NCBI RefSeq assembly: GCF_042408735.1
Contig: NZ_JBHOQV010000130.1
Coordinates: forward strand, 1-64,000
Direction: 5' to 3'
DNA length: 64,000 nucleotides
From: Thermogemmatispora sp042408735
GTDB taxonomy: Bacteria; Chloroflexota; Ktedonobacteria; Ktedonobacterales; Ktedonobacteraceae
A program made the translations under genes and the position numbers. The first letter of the stretch is position 1. Each line of letters opens with the position of its first letter. The notes beneath the pieces are model-generated. The model ran no database searches and was not told the origin of the DNA. It worked only from the letters and a program-made list of their open reading frames with translations. Shown here piece after piece: positions 39,072 to 47,785 of the stretch.

Positions 39072-40045
39072 ATGCTCTTCTTCTCCAGTCGCTTGTGTTT
39101 CTCTCGGGTGGCTCCCGCGAATCTTCCTGAGGATTGGCCGCCGGAGACCCCAGGACCCACTCAGGGGAGGAAGATGGCCTTCCTTCCTCCTTCCGTCAGC
39201 GTGGGATTGAGACGCCCCTCCAGAGCGCTCCTATCGAACGGGGAGAGGATAGGGACCCTGCAAGCCCTCCTCAAGCGTTGCGGCTCTTCTGGCTCAAGGT
39301 AGCCCTGGCTGCTCTCCCCCTATCGGGGCGTCGCCCTTGCGTGGGCTGACATTCCTAAATAAATAATATCTTGCTGAGGGCGCACAAGACTCCAATATGC
39401 TGTGCAGAAGTTGGGCGGGCGGCTCCGGATCTCTCTCCACGCCGCCAGTCTTTCTTGAGGAGTTGCGCCAACGGCCGGGTGCTGCTTCCTGCCTGAAGGC
39501 TCCCCTGTGCCAGCGGGAGCTTCCTGTGGAAGTACCTCCCGCCTTCTGGACCAGATCCCCTGTGTGAGGACTGCGGTTTCTCTCGGCTCTCTCGGGGCGA
39601 CCTCTGCTGGCCCTTGCCCTTGCAATGATAGCTCAGTATACCGAGATGAACTTTCTCTGTAAAGTGCCCTACTCTCTCCTTGACTTTCTGGCGATTCTGG
39701 TTCTTACTCTTCCTGAGAAGATGAACGCAGTCCAATCTATGATTGATGGAAGAAAAAATACTATGCTCTCTTACAGCTAAGTGGGGCGGAAATGCCCACC
39801 TGGAAACAGCCGGATCGTGGCCGCAGGAGGCCGACCGTAGCTGGCCGTCGGTCCTCACTCAGTATGCTGGGTTGCCAAAGGATCTCGGCCATCGTGGTCC
39901 TTGCTGGTCGGCCTGGCCGGTCGGCAGGGGAGCGGGTGCCTGCGAAAGGCTGAGCTGACGCTGGGGTCTCTGGCCATGCTCTGGCTGGGCATCGCTGTAG
40001 TCTGTGGGAAAAGCAGAGAAAAGATAGCATCCCGCCTGCAAAGTA
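39072..40045. other. Long intergenic region, no gene seen
   Basis: About 1 kb between the HD gene and the rpsU promoter. AT-rich patches at 39351-39372 and 39640-39780 suggest regulatory DNA, but no CDS, tRNA or known RNA motif could be supported. Open frames in it have no Shine-Dalgarno and poor composition. Confidence 0.4.
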
Positions 40046-40054
40046 TGCTATACT
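40046..40054 (+). promoter_or_regulatory. Extended -10 promoter of rpsU (TGCTATACT)
   Basis: TG-C-TATACT, about 190 bases upstream of the rpsU ATG. The same nine bases occur on the minus strand in front of lpdA (57040-57048). Confidence 0.5.
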
Positions 40055-40244
40055 GGGAGCAATCGAGATGGGCGTGGCCCGCTCAGCCTCTTCGTAGCGG
40101 GGCGCTGGCTTGCGCTCCTTCCTCGTTGATGTTGTGAATCATTGCTGCCTTTCTCATCCTTCTATTTAATGCCTGTTACCGACGGCGGGCTGCATGCGGG
40201 CCGCTGCGGGTAGCGGCAGATCTAGATAGGGGCTGGTTTTCTCG

Positions 40245-40433
40245 ATGAGCGAGATCAAGGTGAATCCGGGCGAGCCGTTTGATGTCGCCCTTAAGAAGTT
40301 TAACCGCCGCGTGCAGCAGGATGGCATTCTCTCGGAGGCCCGCCGTCGCGCGCGCTATGAGAGTCCGCAGGACCGCCGCAAACGCAAGGCGGCCAATCTG
40401 CGTCGCAAGCTCCGTCGCTCGCGCCGTGGGTGA
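40245..40433 (+). CDS. rpsU: 30S ribosomal protein S21 (62 aa)
   Basis: Small-subunit ribosomal protein near the 3' end of 16S rRNA and the anti-Shine-Dalgarno region. Family text: VNPGEPFDVALKKFNRRV, then GILSEARRRARYESP and a very basic end RRKRKAANLRRKLRRSRR. Length is normal for S21 (58-71). The ATG is preceded by AGGGG at about 12 bases. It is a single-gene transcript as far as can be seen, with an extended -10 upstream at 40046. No clear terminator follows; 40434-40751 hold no gene. Confidence 0.96.
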   Translation: MSEIKVNPGEPFDVALKKFNRRVQQDGILSEARRRARYESPQDRRKRKAANLRRKLRRSRRG

Positions 40434-40751
40434 GGCCGATCGCTGGCTCACCAGGTAATGGCGGCCGGCTGATGACCGCCGTTCGGCTGTTCCCCTGAGG
40501 GAGAGGGAAGGGCCGCGCCAAGAAGTGGAACCTGCCTGGGAGGCTCTCCCGTCAGGCCAGGGTCGTTCTATCCCTCTGCAACGCCTTTCAACGCCTTCCC
40601 ATCTCCCTTTCTCTAGGGGTGCCTTCTCTCCTCTTGCGCTCGCCCCCACCCCCTCTTCTTGACCTTCTCCTCTCCCCTTCCTGCCTGCCTTCCTTCCTGG
40701 ATTGAGCTTGCCTTCGGCTGAGCTGCCGCGTCCGGAGAGCGCTGGCTGACA

Positions 40752-41765
40752 TCAGGGACGGGGGGTGACTCCCAGGCCAGGGGCCTCGGGCAGGACCAGC
40801 TTCCCCTCAACGACTCGTACTCCGCTGAAGGGGTCGTTGTTGATAAGGAGGTGGCCATCCAGGTCGGCGTAGTCGACAAGCGGTGTTAGATGAGCGGCGG
40901 CTGTGATGGCCAGCGAACTTTCGATCATACAGCCGAGCATGACCTGGAGATGATGGGCGCGGGCAGCGTGGATCAGCTTAAGGGCCCGGTTGATGCCGCC
41001 GCATTTCATGAGCTTGATGTTGATGCCATCAACACAGCCGGCCAGACGCGGGATATCCTCCAGAGAGACGCAGCTCTCGTCAACGATGATGGGGACTGGT
41101 ACCTGCTGGCGGAGGAGGCGCAGGCCCTCCAGATCGCCGGGCGCAATGGGCTGCTCGACGAACTCGATGCCATATTCTGCCAGGGCGTTGATGGTGCGAA
41201 TGGCTTCTTTGACGCTCCAGCCGGCGTTGGCGTCGACGCGCAGGATGGCTTGCGAGACGGCGCGGATGGCCCGCACGTTCTCGACGTCATGCCTGGTCCC
41301 AACTTTGATCTTGAGAATGGGGTAGTCGCGAGCGCTGGCTGCTTTCTCGGCCATGCGCTCGGGAGTGTCGAGGCCGATGGTGAAGGAGGTCAGGGCAGTG
41401 CGCTCAGGGTTGAGACCAAGCAGACGGTAAAGCGGCAGGTTCAGTTGCTTGCCAACGAGGTCGTAGAGAGCCATGTCAATGGCGGCTTTGGCGGCAGCGC
41501 TGTGCCCAATCGCCTGGTCGAGGCGCGCCAGAATGTCTTCAATGAGGAAAGGGTCGTCTCCCAGCTCCCCGGCAAAGCGCTCCAGACAGGCCCGCGTGGT
41601 GGCAAGCGTGTCTCCGTAGTAGGCTGAGGGCGCTGCTTCTCCATAGCCGTTGAGACCAGCGTGGCTGATGGTTACAAGCAGATTCTCGGCGACCTCTTCG
41701 ACGCCGCGTGAGATGCGAAAGGGCGTGCTCAGTGTGAGCTGCAAAGGACGAGTCTCTAGCTGCAT
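40752..41765 (-). CDS. Dipeptide epimerase (L-Ala-D/L-Glu epimerase-like), enolase superfamily (337 aa)
   Basis: Member of the muconate-lactonising subgroup of the enolase superfamily that epimerises dipeptides such as L-Ala-L/D-Glu from murein recycling. Catalytic pieces: LKIKVG (KxK), RVDANAGW (first metal Asp), EQPIAPGD (Glu), VDESCVS (Asp/Glu), INIKLMKCGGI (second Lys), and MLGCMIESSL then DLDGH near the end, the DxD that grips the dipeptide amino group. The ATG at 41765 has AAGGAG ten bases upstream; the upstream extension to 42140 is low-complexity and rejected. No murein-peptide amidase is adjacent; the NUDIX gene is divergent. Exact dipeptide specificity is uncertain. Confidence 0.9.
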   Translation of the reverse strand: MQLETRPLQLTLSTPFRISRGVEEVAENLLVTISHAGLNGYGEAAPSAYYGDTLATTRACLERFAGELGDDPFLIEDILARLDQAIGHSAAAKAAIDMALYDLVGKQLNLPLYRLLGLNPERTALTSFTIGLDTPERMAEKAASARDYPILKIKVGTRHDVENVRAIRAVSQAILRVDANAGWSVKEAIRTINALAEYGIEFVEQPIAPGDLEGLRLLRQQVPVPIIVDESCVSLEDIPRLAGCVDGINIKLMKCGGINRALKLIHAARAHHLQVMLGCMIESSLAITAAAHLTPLVDYADLDGHLLINNDPFSGVRVVEGKLVLPEAPGLGVTPRP

Positions 41766-42197
41766 TGGTCGGCTACTCCTTGCTCTGCTCTCTGGTAAGA
41801 CTGTTGCTGGTTGGCTCCCCTGGGGCGCCTTGCCTTGCCCTTCCCTTGTCTTCTCTTCTTCTTTCTCCTCCTCCTCCGGCCTTGCCCGGGCCTGTCGTGC
41901 TCTGGCTGGCCCCCAGCGATTCGCTCCTGGCCCGCCTGGCCTACAACGCCGAACCTTGGGGGAGCGTATCTTTTTCTGAGCATAGCATAAGCAGCCAAGG
42001 GCTGCCTGCCCCGGACCGCTCTGGTCCCTGGCCCGGCGATGACTTGATGATGAGATTGCGACAGGCTTGAGACAGGGCCTCGTGCCGATTGTGACAGGGC
42101 CGCAGTATGCTCTCTCCTGTACCACAACCGCTGTCGCCACTGCAGGCGGACGGGTGCTTGTGTGGTAACCAACCAGAAAGAACGATAGGACCTGGCT

Positions 42198-42722
42198 ATG
42201 AGGACGATGAAAACGAGGCTTTATACATACCTGAAGCGTGTTGTCAGCTTTTGTTTTAATCTACTCAATATGCTGCTCGGCGGCAAGCTGCCGCCCCTTG
42301 GCAGCGCGGCAGTAGTGGTTGAAGAGCAGGGGCGCTACCTGGTGATGCTTCAGCCTAACGGACGAGTGGTCTTTCCTGGCGGCTTTCTGACCTGGCGGGA
42401 GCATCCGCGCGAAGCTGCAGAACGCGAGGGACGCGAGGAGACGGGGCTGCTGTTGGAGGCCGATGATCTGATTAATTTTTATTCCTTGGTGCCGACCGAC
42501 TGGCGAGCTTTGAGCACGGTCAGCTTTGTTTATCGGGGGCGCGTGCGCGGTGGGCACCTGCGGACTGGGGTCGAGGGCCGTCCTTGCTGGCTCACGGAGG
42601 AGGAGCTGCGGCGGCGTATGGACCCTCATTCGCTGCGCGTCCTCGATGATTACCTGGGCTATTGCCAGCGGAGACGCCAGGAGCTGAGTCGCGTCAAGAC
42701 GCTGGTACCCCTGGTGCGCTGA
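42198..42722 (+). CDS. NUDIX hydrolase (174 aa)
   Basis: Hydrolyses a nucleoside diphosphate linked to another moiety. The Nudix box runs from GGFLTWREHP to REETGLLL and satisfies G-x5-E-x7-R-E-x-x-E-E-x-G, with Gly in place of the usual hydrophobic residue after RE. A hydrophobic stretch near the N-terminus (VVSFCFNLLNMLLGG, residues 14-28) could be a membrane-proximal helix. The ATG follows AGGACCTGGCT with good spacing. It is divergent to the dipeptide epimerase. Substrate unknown. Confidence 0.9.
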   Translation: MRTMKTRLYTYLKRVVSFCFNLLNMLLGGKLPPLGSAAVVVEEQGRYLVMLQPNGRVVFPGGFLTWREHPREAAEREGREETGLLLEADDLINFYSLVPTDWRALSTVSFVYRGRVRGGHLRTGVEGRPCWLTEEELRRRMDPHSLRVLDDYLGYCQRRRQELSRVKTLVPLVR

Positions 42723-42844
42723 AAGCTGGAGGCCCCTGGCGGAGGAGAAACGGTCGCTCTGGCTCCGTTCCCAGAGCAGCCCTCTCCCTCCTCTCTGCCA
42801 GAAGTGGCAGGACCTATATATAACTATCGGATAGCTAACTACCG

Positions 42845-43015
42845 GAAAGTGGCTATTCCATCCTCCTCACCAAAGAAGGGCGTGACCTGTCTCAGAAGGC
42901 GGCCCGTACGGATCGTCGCCATCGGACTGGTCTGGCCCGCTCCAGACAGAGAATTATTCTTATAGTCTTTAAAATCGAGGCTGGAGGGAGAGAGGAGCTG
43001 ATGCAGCCTGTCTAG
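42845..43015 (+). pseudogene. Possible MarR-type regulator remnant
   Basis: One frame reads ESGYSILLTKEGRDLSQKAA, which looks like the wing and following helix of a MarR family repressor (DRRxxxIRLTxEGRxLxxxA). There is no start, and stops lie just before and 35 residues after. Only about 25 residues match, so the call is weak. The rest of 42723-43409 holds no gene. Confidence 0.3.
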
Positions 43016-43323
43016 CGGCTGCTGATCAGGGTTGCGGTGGAAGAGCGGGTTAGCCATGTGAGCGCAGTAAAGGCTATGCTGTGGCATCGTCGACGGGAGG
43101 GAACAGGAAGTCAAAATCGCTGGGGAGCCTGGCAATCAAGAGCGAGCGGGCAGGTGCCGATTGTTGAGAGATTCCTCCTGGAATGGACGTAATATCTATA
43201 CAGCTCAGCCTGCTACAAGGAAGGGAGTCGAGCGGACGTTTCAGCGAGCGAAAGGAGGCAACGGTGCACAGGCAGAAACGTCGCGGTCCTTACGGGCGCG
43301 CGTAGCAGGAAGCGTCTTCTTTA

Positions 43324-43351
43324 TTCTACCAGTCGGTGCCGGCTGGTAGAA
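43324..43351. repeat. Perfect 9-bp hairpin in the leader of the peptide-binding protein
   Basis: TTCTACCAG (43324-43332) and CTGGTAGAA (43343-43351) with a ten-base loop, 58 bases before the GTG start of the substrate-binding gene. There is no T-run, so it is more likely an operator or an RNA element than a terminator. Confidence 0.5.
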
Positions 43352-43409
43352 GCCACTCATTACCATCTTCTCCGTCCCGACAGGACAGAAGCCAGAAGAG
43401 AGGTTACCC

Positions 43410-45113
43410 GTGCGTAAGAGCAGACCATTTCCTTTGGCCTTCATCCCGGCCTTGCTCTGCCTCATCGCGCTACTTGTTGCCTGTGGAGGCGGTCAGAGCG
43501 GCACCAGCAGCACACAAGTTGCGCCACCTGACAAGCAAGTGCTGCGCATTCCCATTGGGGCGACCGATTTTGGCACCCTTGACCCGGCGCTGGTGCAGCT
43601 AGCCGTGGACGCCAACACCATTCAGTCCATCTGGACTGGTCTGGTCGAGTGGGATCACAATGTGCAGCTCCGTGACCAGCTAGCCCAATCTCATGAGGTC
43701 TCCTCCGATGGGCTGACCTACACCTTCCACCTGCGGCCCAACCTGAAATTCAGTGACGGCACGCCGCTCACCTCGCAGGACGTTATTTACAGTATCAACC
43801 GCACCCTGGAGCCGGCCACCAAGTCTCAGGTTGCCTACTATCTGAACCTGATCAAGGATTACGACAAGATCACCAGCGGCAAGATCCCGACCCTGATCGG
43901 CGATAGCCTGCTGGCGCCTGACCCCAATACGGTCGTGATCAAGATCAGCAAGCCGGCGGCCTACTTCCTGCAGGCCCTGACCTACCCTTGCTCCTACGTT
44001 GTTGAGAAGAAGCTGATCGACAAATACGGCAGCAAGTGGACCGACCACCTGACTGAGGGTGGTGGTGCGGGGCCCTTCAAGGTCCAGAGCTACGATCACA
44101 CCAAAGGAATTGTTCTGGTCCCCAATCCCAACTACTACGGTCCCCAGCCCAAGATCCAGAAGCTGGAGTACCTGATCTCCGGCGATCAGGACACGACCTT
44201 CCGCGCCTACCAGTCGCACCAGTTTGACTACACCGGCGTGATTGGCGTTCCGCCAGCTCAGATCGACTCTGTCCGCAGCTCGCCGGAGTTTCACGAGTAC
44301 GTGAACTTCCGCATCCGCTACATCACCATGAACTACCTGGTGAAGCCCTTTGACAACATCCACATTCGCCAGGCGTTCGCCCTCGCTATCGACAAGACGC
44401 TGCTGCAGAAGACGGTCTTCAGGAACGCCGTCGAGGCCACCAACCACATTGTCCCCAAGGGCATGCCGGGCTACAATCCCAACCTGGTCGGCCCGGCGGG
44501 CGTCAGCAGCCTCTCCGGGGACAAGGCCAAGGCCAAGCAGCTCCTCCAGCAGGGCCTGCAGGAAGAGCACATGACCTCGCTGCCAACCATCACCTTTAAC
44601 TACTACACCGATGTCCAGGCCATCGTCCAGGCCTCCCAGGCCATCGCCCAGATGTGGCAGAACGTCCTCGGAGCGAACGTGAAGCTGGTTGGCACGACTT
44701 ACGAGAAACTCATCACTCTGGAGAACGCGACCGTCAACAATCCCAATGGCCTGCAGGTCTGGATCTCCGGCTGGCTGGCCGACTATCCTGACCCCCAGGA
44801 CTTCCTGTCGGTCTTCTTCGACAAAGGCTCTGGCTACAACCAGATGAACTACGGTCAGAACAACTCGACCGACGCCGCGAAGCAGCAGCAGGTTCAGAAG
44901 CTGCTCGAAGAGGCCGACGTCAACCTGAATCAGACGCAGCGCATGCAGCAGTACAACCAGGCCGAGCAGCAGATCGTCGATGACGTGGGCTGGATTCCCA
45001 TTTATCAGAACAAGATCCAGCTCATGCAGAGCACGAAGCTGCACGGCATTGTCTACAATGGCCTGTCGGTCATTCCACCCGACGACTGGGCCAACATCTA
45101 CTTCACCGTCTGA
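43410..45113 (+). CDS. ABC transporter substrate-binding lipoprotein, peptide/nickel family (SBP_bac_5, 567 aa)
   Basis: Extracytoplasmic binding protein of the DppA/OppA/NikA family. The lipoprotein signal is MRKSRPFPLAF... ending in LLVAC, with lipid Cys25, followed by a Gly/Ser/Thr linker. Family marks: TLDPALV, TYTFHLRPNLKFSDGTPLTSQDV, GAGPFKVQSYD, NPNYYGPQPKIQKLEY, IRQAFALAIDK, ISGWLADYPDPQDFL. The GTG start at 43410 has GAGAGG six bases upstream. Two permease genes follow (45539 and 46523) but no ATPase genes, so the importer must borrow ATP-binding subunits from elsewhere. The cargo is probably oligopeptides, not proven. Confidence 0.93.
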   Translation: MRKSRPFPLAFIPALLCLIALLVACGGGQSGTSSTQVAPPDKQVLRIPIGATDFGTLDPALVQLAVDANTIQSIWTGLVEWDHNVQLRDQLAQSHEVSSDGLTYTFHLRPNLKFSDGTPLTSQDVIYSINRTLEPATKSQVAYYLNLIKDYDKITSGKIPTLIGDSLLAPDPNTVVIKISKPAAYFLQALTYPCSYVVEKKLIDKYGSKWTDHLTEGGGAGPFKVQSYDHTKGIVLVPNPNYYGPQPKIQKLEYLISGDQDTTFRAYQSHQFDYTGVIGVPPAQIDSVRSSPEFHEYVNFRIRYITMNYLVKPFDNIHIRQAFALAIDKTLLQKTVFRNAVEATNHIVPKGMPGYNPNLVGPAGVSSLSGDKAKAKQLLQQGLQEEHMTSLPTITFNYYTDVQAIVQASQAIAQMWQNVLGANVKLVGTTYEKLITLENATVNNPNGLQVWISGWLADYPDPQDFLSVFFDKGSGYNQMNYGQNNSTDAAKQQQVQKLLEEADVNLNQTQRMQQYNQAEQQIVDDVGWIPIYQNKIQLMQSTKLHGIVYNGLSVIPPDDWANIYFTV

Positions 45114-45341
45114 GACTCTGCGCTGGTCGGCCCGCTCTGCCTCTGCCTCTGCCCCGGCAGTTCCTCGGCAGGCAGATAAACGGGCAAGGCAGGCGGCCAG
45201 CGCTCGCTGTGCTGGTGGGTAGAGCCTGGCATTCTGCACTCACTCACAGCTCGCAGGCGCTAGCCACGGGCGCGGGCCACGGAGTCCAGGATGCCAGGCT
45301 TTCCCTGTTACCAGGCCAGGCTGGACTGGACTGGCCTGGCC

Positions 45342-45370
45342 TTGGACCGATCTACCTGGTTGGCTATACT
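45342..45370 (+). promoter_or_regulatory. Promoter candidate for the two permease genes (TTGGAC-N17-TATACT)
   Basis: TTGGAC at 45342-45347 and TATACT at 45365-45370, about 170 bases before the first permease. It lies in the 425-base gap after the binding-protein gene (45114-45538), which holds no CDS, and suggests the permeases can be made separately from the binding protein. Confidence 0.5.
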
Positions 45371-45538
45371 TATCCCTATGGACGAACCTGGCTGTGGACC
45401 ATCCTGTGGACCATCGATCCGATCGCCCTGGCCTTTCCGCACCCGCGCTCCTGGCAACCGGTGAGGCGGGTGCCAGGGCGAGGTGAGGGAGCAAGCAAGG
45501 CAAGGGAACGCAACGCAACAGAGAGTGGGAGTCCATCG

Positions 45539-46498
45539 ATGCTCCAATTTCTGGTCAAGCGCCTGATCGGGCTTATTTTTGTGATTGTGGGGATCACCTT
45601 CATCACCTTCATCATGGGCTATCTGGCCCCAGGTGACCCCATTCGGGCCCAGATGGGCGACCATTTTGACTATCACACCTGGCTGATGCTGCGTCACGCC
45701 TACGGGCTAGACCTGCCGTGGTATCAGCAGTACTACAACTACCTGGTGCACCTGGCCCATCTTGACTTTGGCATGTCCTTCAAGTACCAGAACCGGGCGG
45801 TCTGGGACATTCTCAAAGACGGCGTGCCGGTCTCGCTAGAGCTGGCTTTCTGGGGACTCGTCGTTGAGCTGCTGCTCGGCATCCCCGTGGGGATCCTCTC
45901 GGCCATCCGGGCCAATAGCTGGATCGATACCCTCAATATGGGTGTGGCCCTGATTATCTATGCCCTGCCGCCCTTTGTCATTGCCATTCTGGCCCAGGTG
46001 ATTATCGTCTGGGTTGATAGCAAGACCGGGGCGAGCTGGCCCTCCTCGTCGTGGGGGACGCCCTGGCAATACGACTGGGCCGACCTGCAGCCAAAGATCG
46101 TTCCCATCATCGTCTACGGGGCGGCTGGCTACGCCTATTTTGCCCGCCTGGCCCGCACAACAATGCTGGAGGTGCTCCGTCAGGACTACGTGCGCACGGC
46201 CCGCGCTAAAGGGCTGCACGAGCGCATCGTCATCTACTGGCATGCTCTGCGCAACGCCCTCATTCCATTGGTGACCGTCCTGGGCGTGGCCATTGGCCTG
46301 CTGGTCGCGGGGACCTTCTTCATCGAGCAGATCTTCAATATTCCGGGCATCGGGCGCATCTCTCTGCAGTCCGTCATTGACCTCGACTATCCCGTCATTC
46401 AGGCCACAGTGGTCCTGTTGGCGGTCGGCGTCGTCATCGGCAATCTCATTTCCGATATTCTCTACACGATCGTTGATCCGCGCATCAGGCTCGAATAG
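45539..46498 (+). CDS. ABC transporter permease, DppB/OppB type (319 aa)
   Basis: First inner-membrane subunit of the peptide importer. It begins LQFLVKRLIGLIFVIVGITF, typical of DppB, and has six membrane segments, the early FIMGYLAPGDPIRAQMG and YGLDLPWYQQYYNYL periplasmic loop, and the EAA coupling loop RTARAKGLHERIVIYWHALRNAL with IEQIFNIPGIGRISLQSVIDLDYPVIQ after it. The ATG at 45539 is preceded by GGGAG; the frame is open to 45209 but the upstream part is intergenic repeats. The DppC-type gene follows after 24 bases. Confidence 0.94.
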   Translation: MLQFLVKRLIGLIFVIVGITFITFIMGYLAPGDPIRAQMGDHFDYHTWLMLRHAYGLDLPWYQQYYNYLVHLAHLDFGMSFKYQNRAVWDILKDGVPVSLELAFWGLVVELLLGIPVGILSAIRANSWIDTLNMGVALIIYALPPFVIAILAQVIIVWVDSKTGASWPSSSWGTPWQYDWADLQPKIVPIIVYGAAGYAYFARLARTTMLEVLRQDYVRTARAKGLHERIVIYWHALRNALIPLVTVLGVAIGLLVAGTFFIEQIFNIPGIGRISLQSVIDLDYPVIQATVVLLAVGVVIGNLISDILYTIVDPRIRLE

Positions 46499-46522
46499 GG
46501 GAGGCGAGGAAGGAGCAGACCT

Positions 46523-47653
46523 ATGTCTATGGATGCACAGCGTAAACCATCTGAGGCTGCCGGCGAGAGCTTTATCAAGCCTGATGCGGGACTGCAACCG
46601 CCGCCGGCTGAGCTATTAGAATTGGCCGCCGGGGTCAGCGAGGCGCCGCCTCTCGCGACCCCGCTCGGAGAAGAAGAGGAGATGGAGCAGAAGCGGCGGG
46701 CGCCTTCGCCCTTGCGCGAATCCCTGCGCCGCCTTCGTCGTGACAAACGGGCGATGTTCAGCCTGGGATTGATCATCTTCTTTGTGCTGGTCGCCTTTTT
46801 TGGGCCCCCCATCTACCAGCACATCGGCGGCATCTATCAAAGTCCCCAGAATGGCCCGGTTCCCGCCAGCGTCTACCATAGCTACTACCATGAGGAACTG
46901 ATTCGCCAGGACGAGGGTCCCTCGGCCCAGTACTGGCTGGGAACCGACGATCTGGGACGCGATATTCTGGCGCGGCTCATGCAGGGAATGCTGGTCTCGA
47001 TCATTGTGGCCGCCCTTGTTGAGGTCGTCGACATCGTCTTGGGCCTGATCGTGGGCGTGCTGGCCGGCTACTTCGGTGGCTGGATCGATCAGCTGCTGGC
47101 GCGCTTCACCGACCTGATGTTTGCCTTCCCGGGCCTGCTCTTCGCCATTATGCTGACCGGCATCATTGGCCCGGGAGCCTCCGACGCTCTGGCCAAGCTG
47201 CCGATCATCGGCCCCAACGGCAACGGGCGCCTGCTCCTGGTCTCGCTGGCTCTGGCCATCACGGTCTGGCCACTGATGGCCCGCTACGTGCGCGGACAGA
47301 CGCTACAGCTCAAAGAGCAGCAATTCATCGAAGCGGCGCGCACCTCTGGCAGCAGTGACCTGCGCATCATCTTTCGCCACATCATCCCGAATCTGATGAG
47401 TATCGTGGTAGTAGCCTCGACGCTCAACATCTCGAATACCATCATCGGCGAGGCCGGCATCAGCCTGCTTGGCCTGGGAGTCCAGGCCCCTGGCTCCAGC
47501 CTGGGCCTCATGATCTCCGATGCCACCCCCTACATCAATACTCACCCCTGGGAGATCCTGGTGCCCACAACCGTCCTCGCCCTCATCGTGGTCGCCTTCT
47601 CGTTCCTCGGCGACGGCCTGCGCGACGCCTTTGACCCGCGCTCCAAAGATTGA
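46523..47653 (+). CDS. ABC transporter permease, DppC/OppC type, with a long N-terminal tail (376 aa)
   Basis: Second permease of the peptide importer. About 75 soluble, Glu/Pro/Ala-rich residues precede the conserved start RESLRRLRRDKRAMFSLGLI; such a tail is longer than usual. Then come six membrane segments, HYWLGTDDLGRD-like text (YWLGTDDLGRDILARLM), DLMFAFPGLLFAI, and the EAA loop FIEAARTSGSSDLRIIFRHIIPNL, ending with SFLGDGLRDAFDPRSK. The ATG has AGGAG eight bases upstream. No dppD/dppF ATPase genes follow; the next gene is an opposing amino-acid permease. A hairpin at 47651 may end the transcript. Confidence 0.94.
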   Translation: MSMDAQRKPSEAAGESFIKPDAGLQPPPAELLELAAGVSEAPPLATPLGEEEEMEQKRRAPSPLRESLRRLRRDKRAMFSLGLIIFFVLVAFFGPPIYQHIGGIYQSPQNGPVPASVYHSYYHEELIRQDEGPSAQYWLGTDDLGRDILARLMQGMLVSIIVAALVEVVDIVLGLIVGVLAGYFGGWIDQLLARFTDLMFAFPGLLFAIMLTGIIGPGASDALAKLPIIGPNGNGRLLLVSLALAITVWPLMARYVRGQTLQLKEQQFIEAARTSGSSDLRIIFRHIIPNLMSIVVVASTLNISNTIIGEAGISLLGLGVQAPGSSLGLMISDATPYINTHPWEILVPTTVLALIVVAFSFLGDGLRDAFDPRSKD

Positions 47654-47681
47654 GGACCACGCTCTCCCCGTGGTCCCTCAA
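47651..47681 (+). terminator. Hairpin at the end of the permease transcript
   Basis: TGAGGACCACG pairs with CGTGGTCCCTCA apart from one bulged C, overlapping the stop codon of the DppC-type gene. There is no T-run, so termination efficiency is uncertain. Confidence 0.4.
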
Positions 47682-47785
47682 TCGCTCGCGCGGCCAGGAG
47701 AGGTCTGACTTGCTGATCTTTGATGGCCTGGTGAAGGCGGGAGAGGGAGGCCCGCTCCGCCCCGGCCAGCAACGAACGGCTGCGG

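Noticed and set aside
39196..39216. CGTGGGATTGAGACG resembles the end of a CRISPR repeat
   Set aside because: Only a single copy; no repeated spacing around it and no cas genes nearby except the unrelated Cas4-like pair.
39901..40137. 79-codon frame with hydrophobic stretch upstream of rpsU
   Set aside because: Looked like a transposase tail or small membrane protein, but has no ribosome site, and the rpsU promoter lies inside it.
41766..42140. N-terminal extension of the dipeptide epimerase
   Set aside because: Glu/Lys/Arg-rich low complexity, before a good Shine-Dalgarno; enolase-family proteins begin at the later Met.
43680..45239. 519-codon minus-strand frame opposite the peptide-binding protein
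   Set aside because: Antisense shadow of the recognised binding-protein gene; rich in Val/Leu/Gly with no motif.
45209..45538. N-terminal extension of the DppB permease
   Set aside because: The stretch is low complexity, contains a promoter, and normal DppB starts at the hydrophobic LQFLVKRLIG segment with its own ribosome site.
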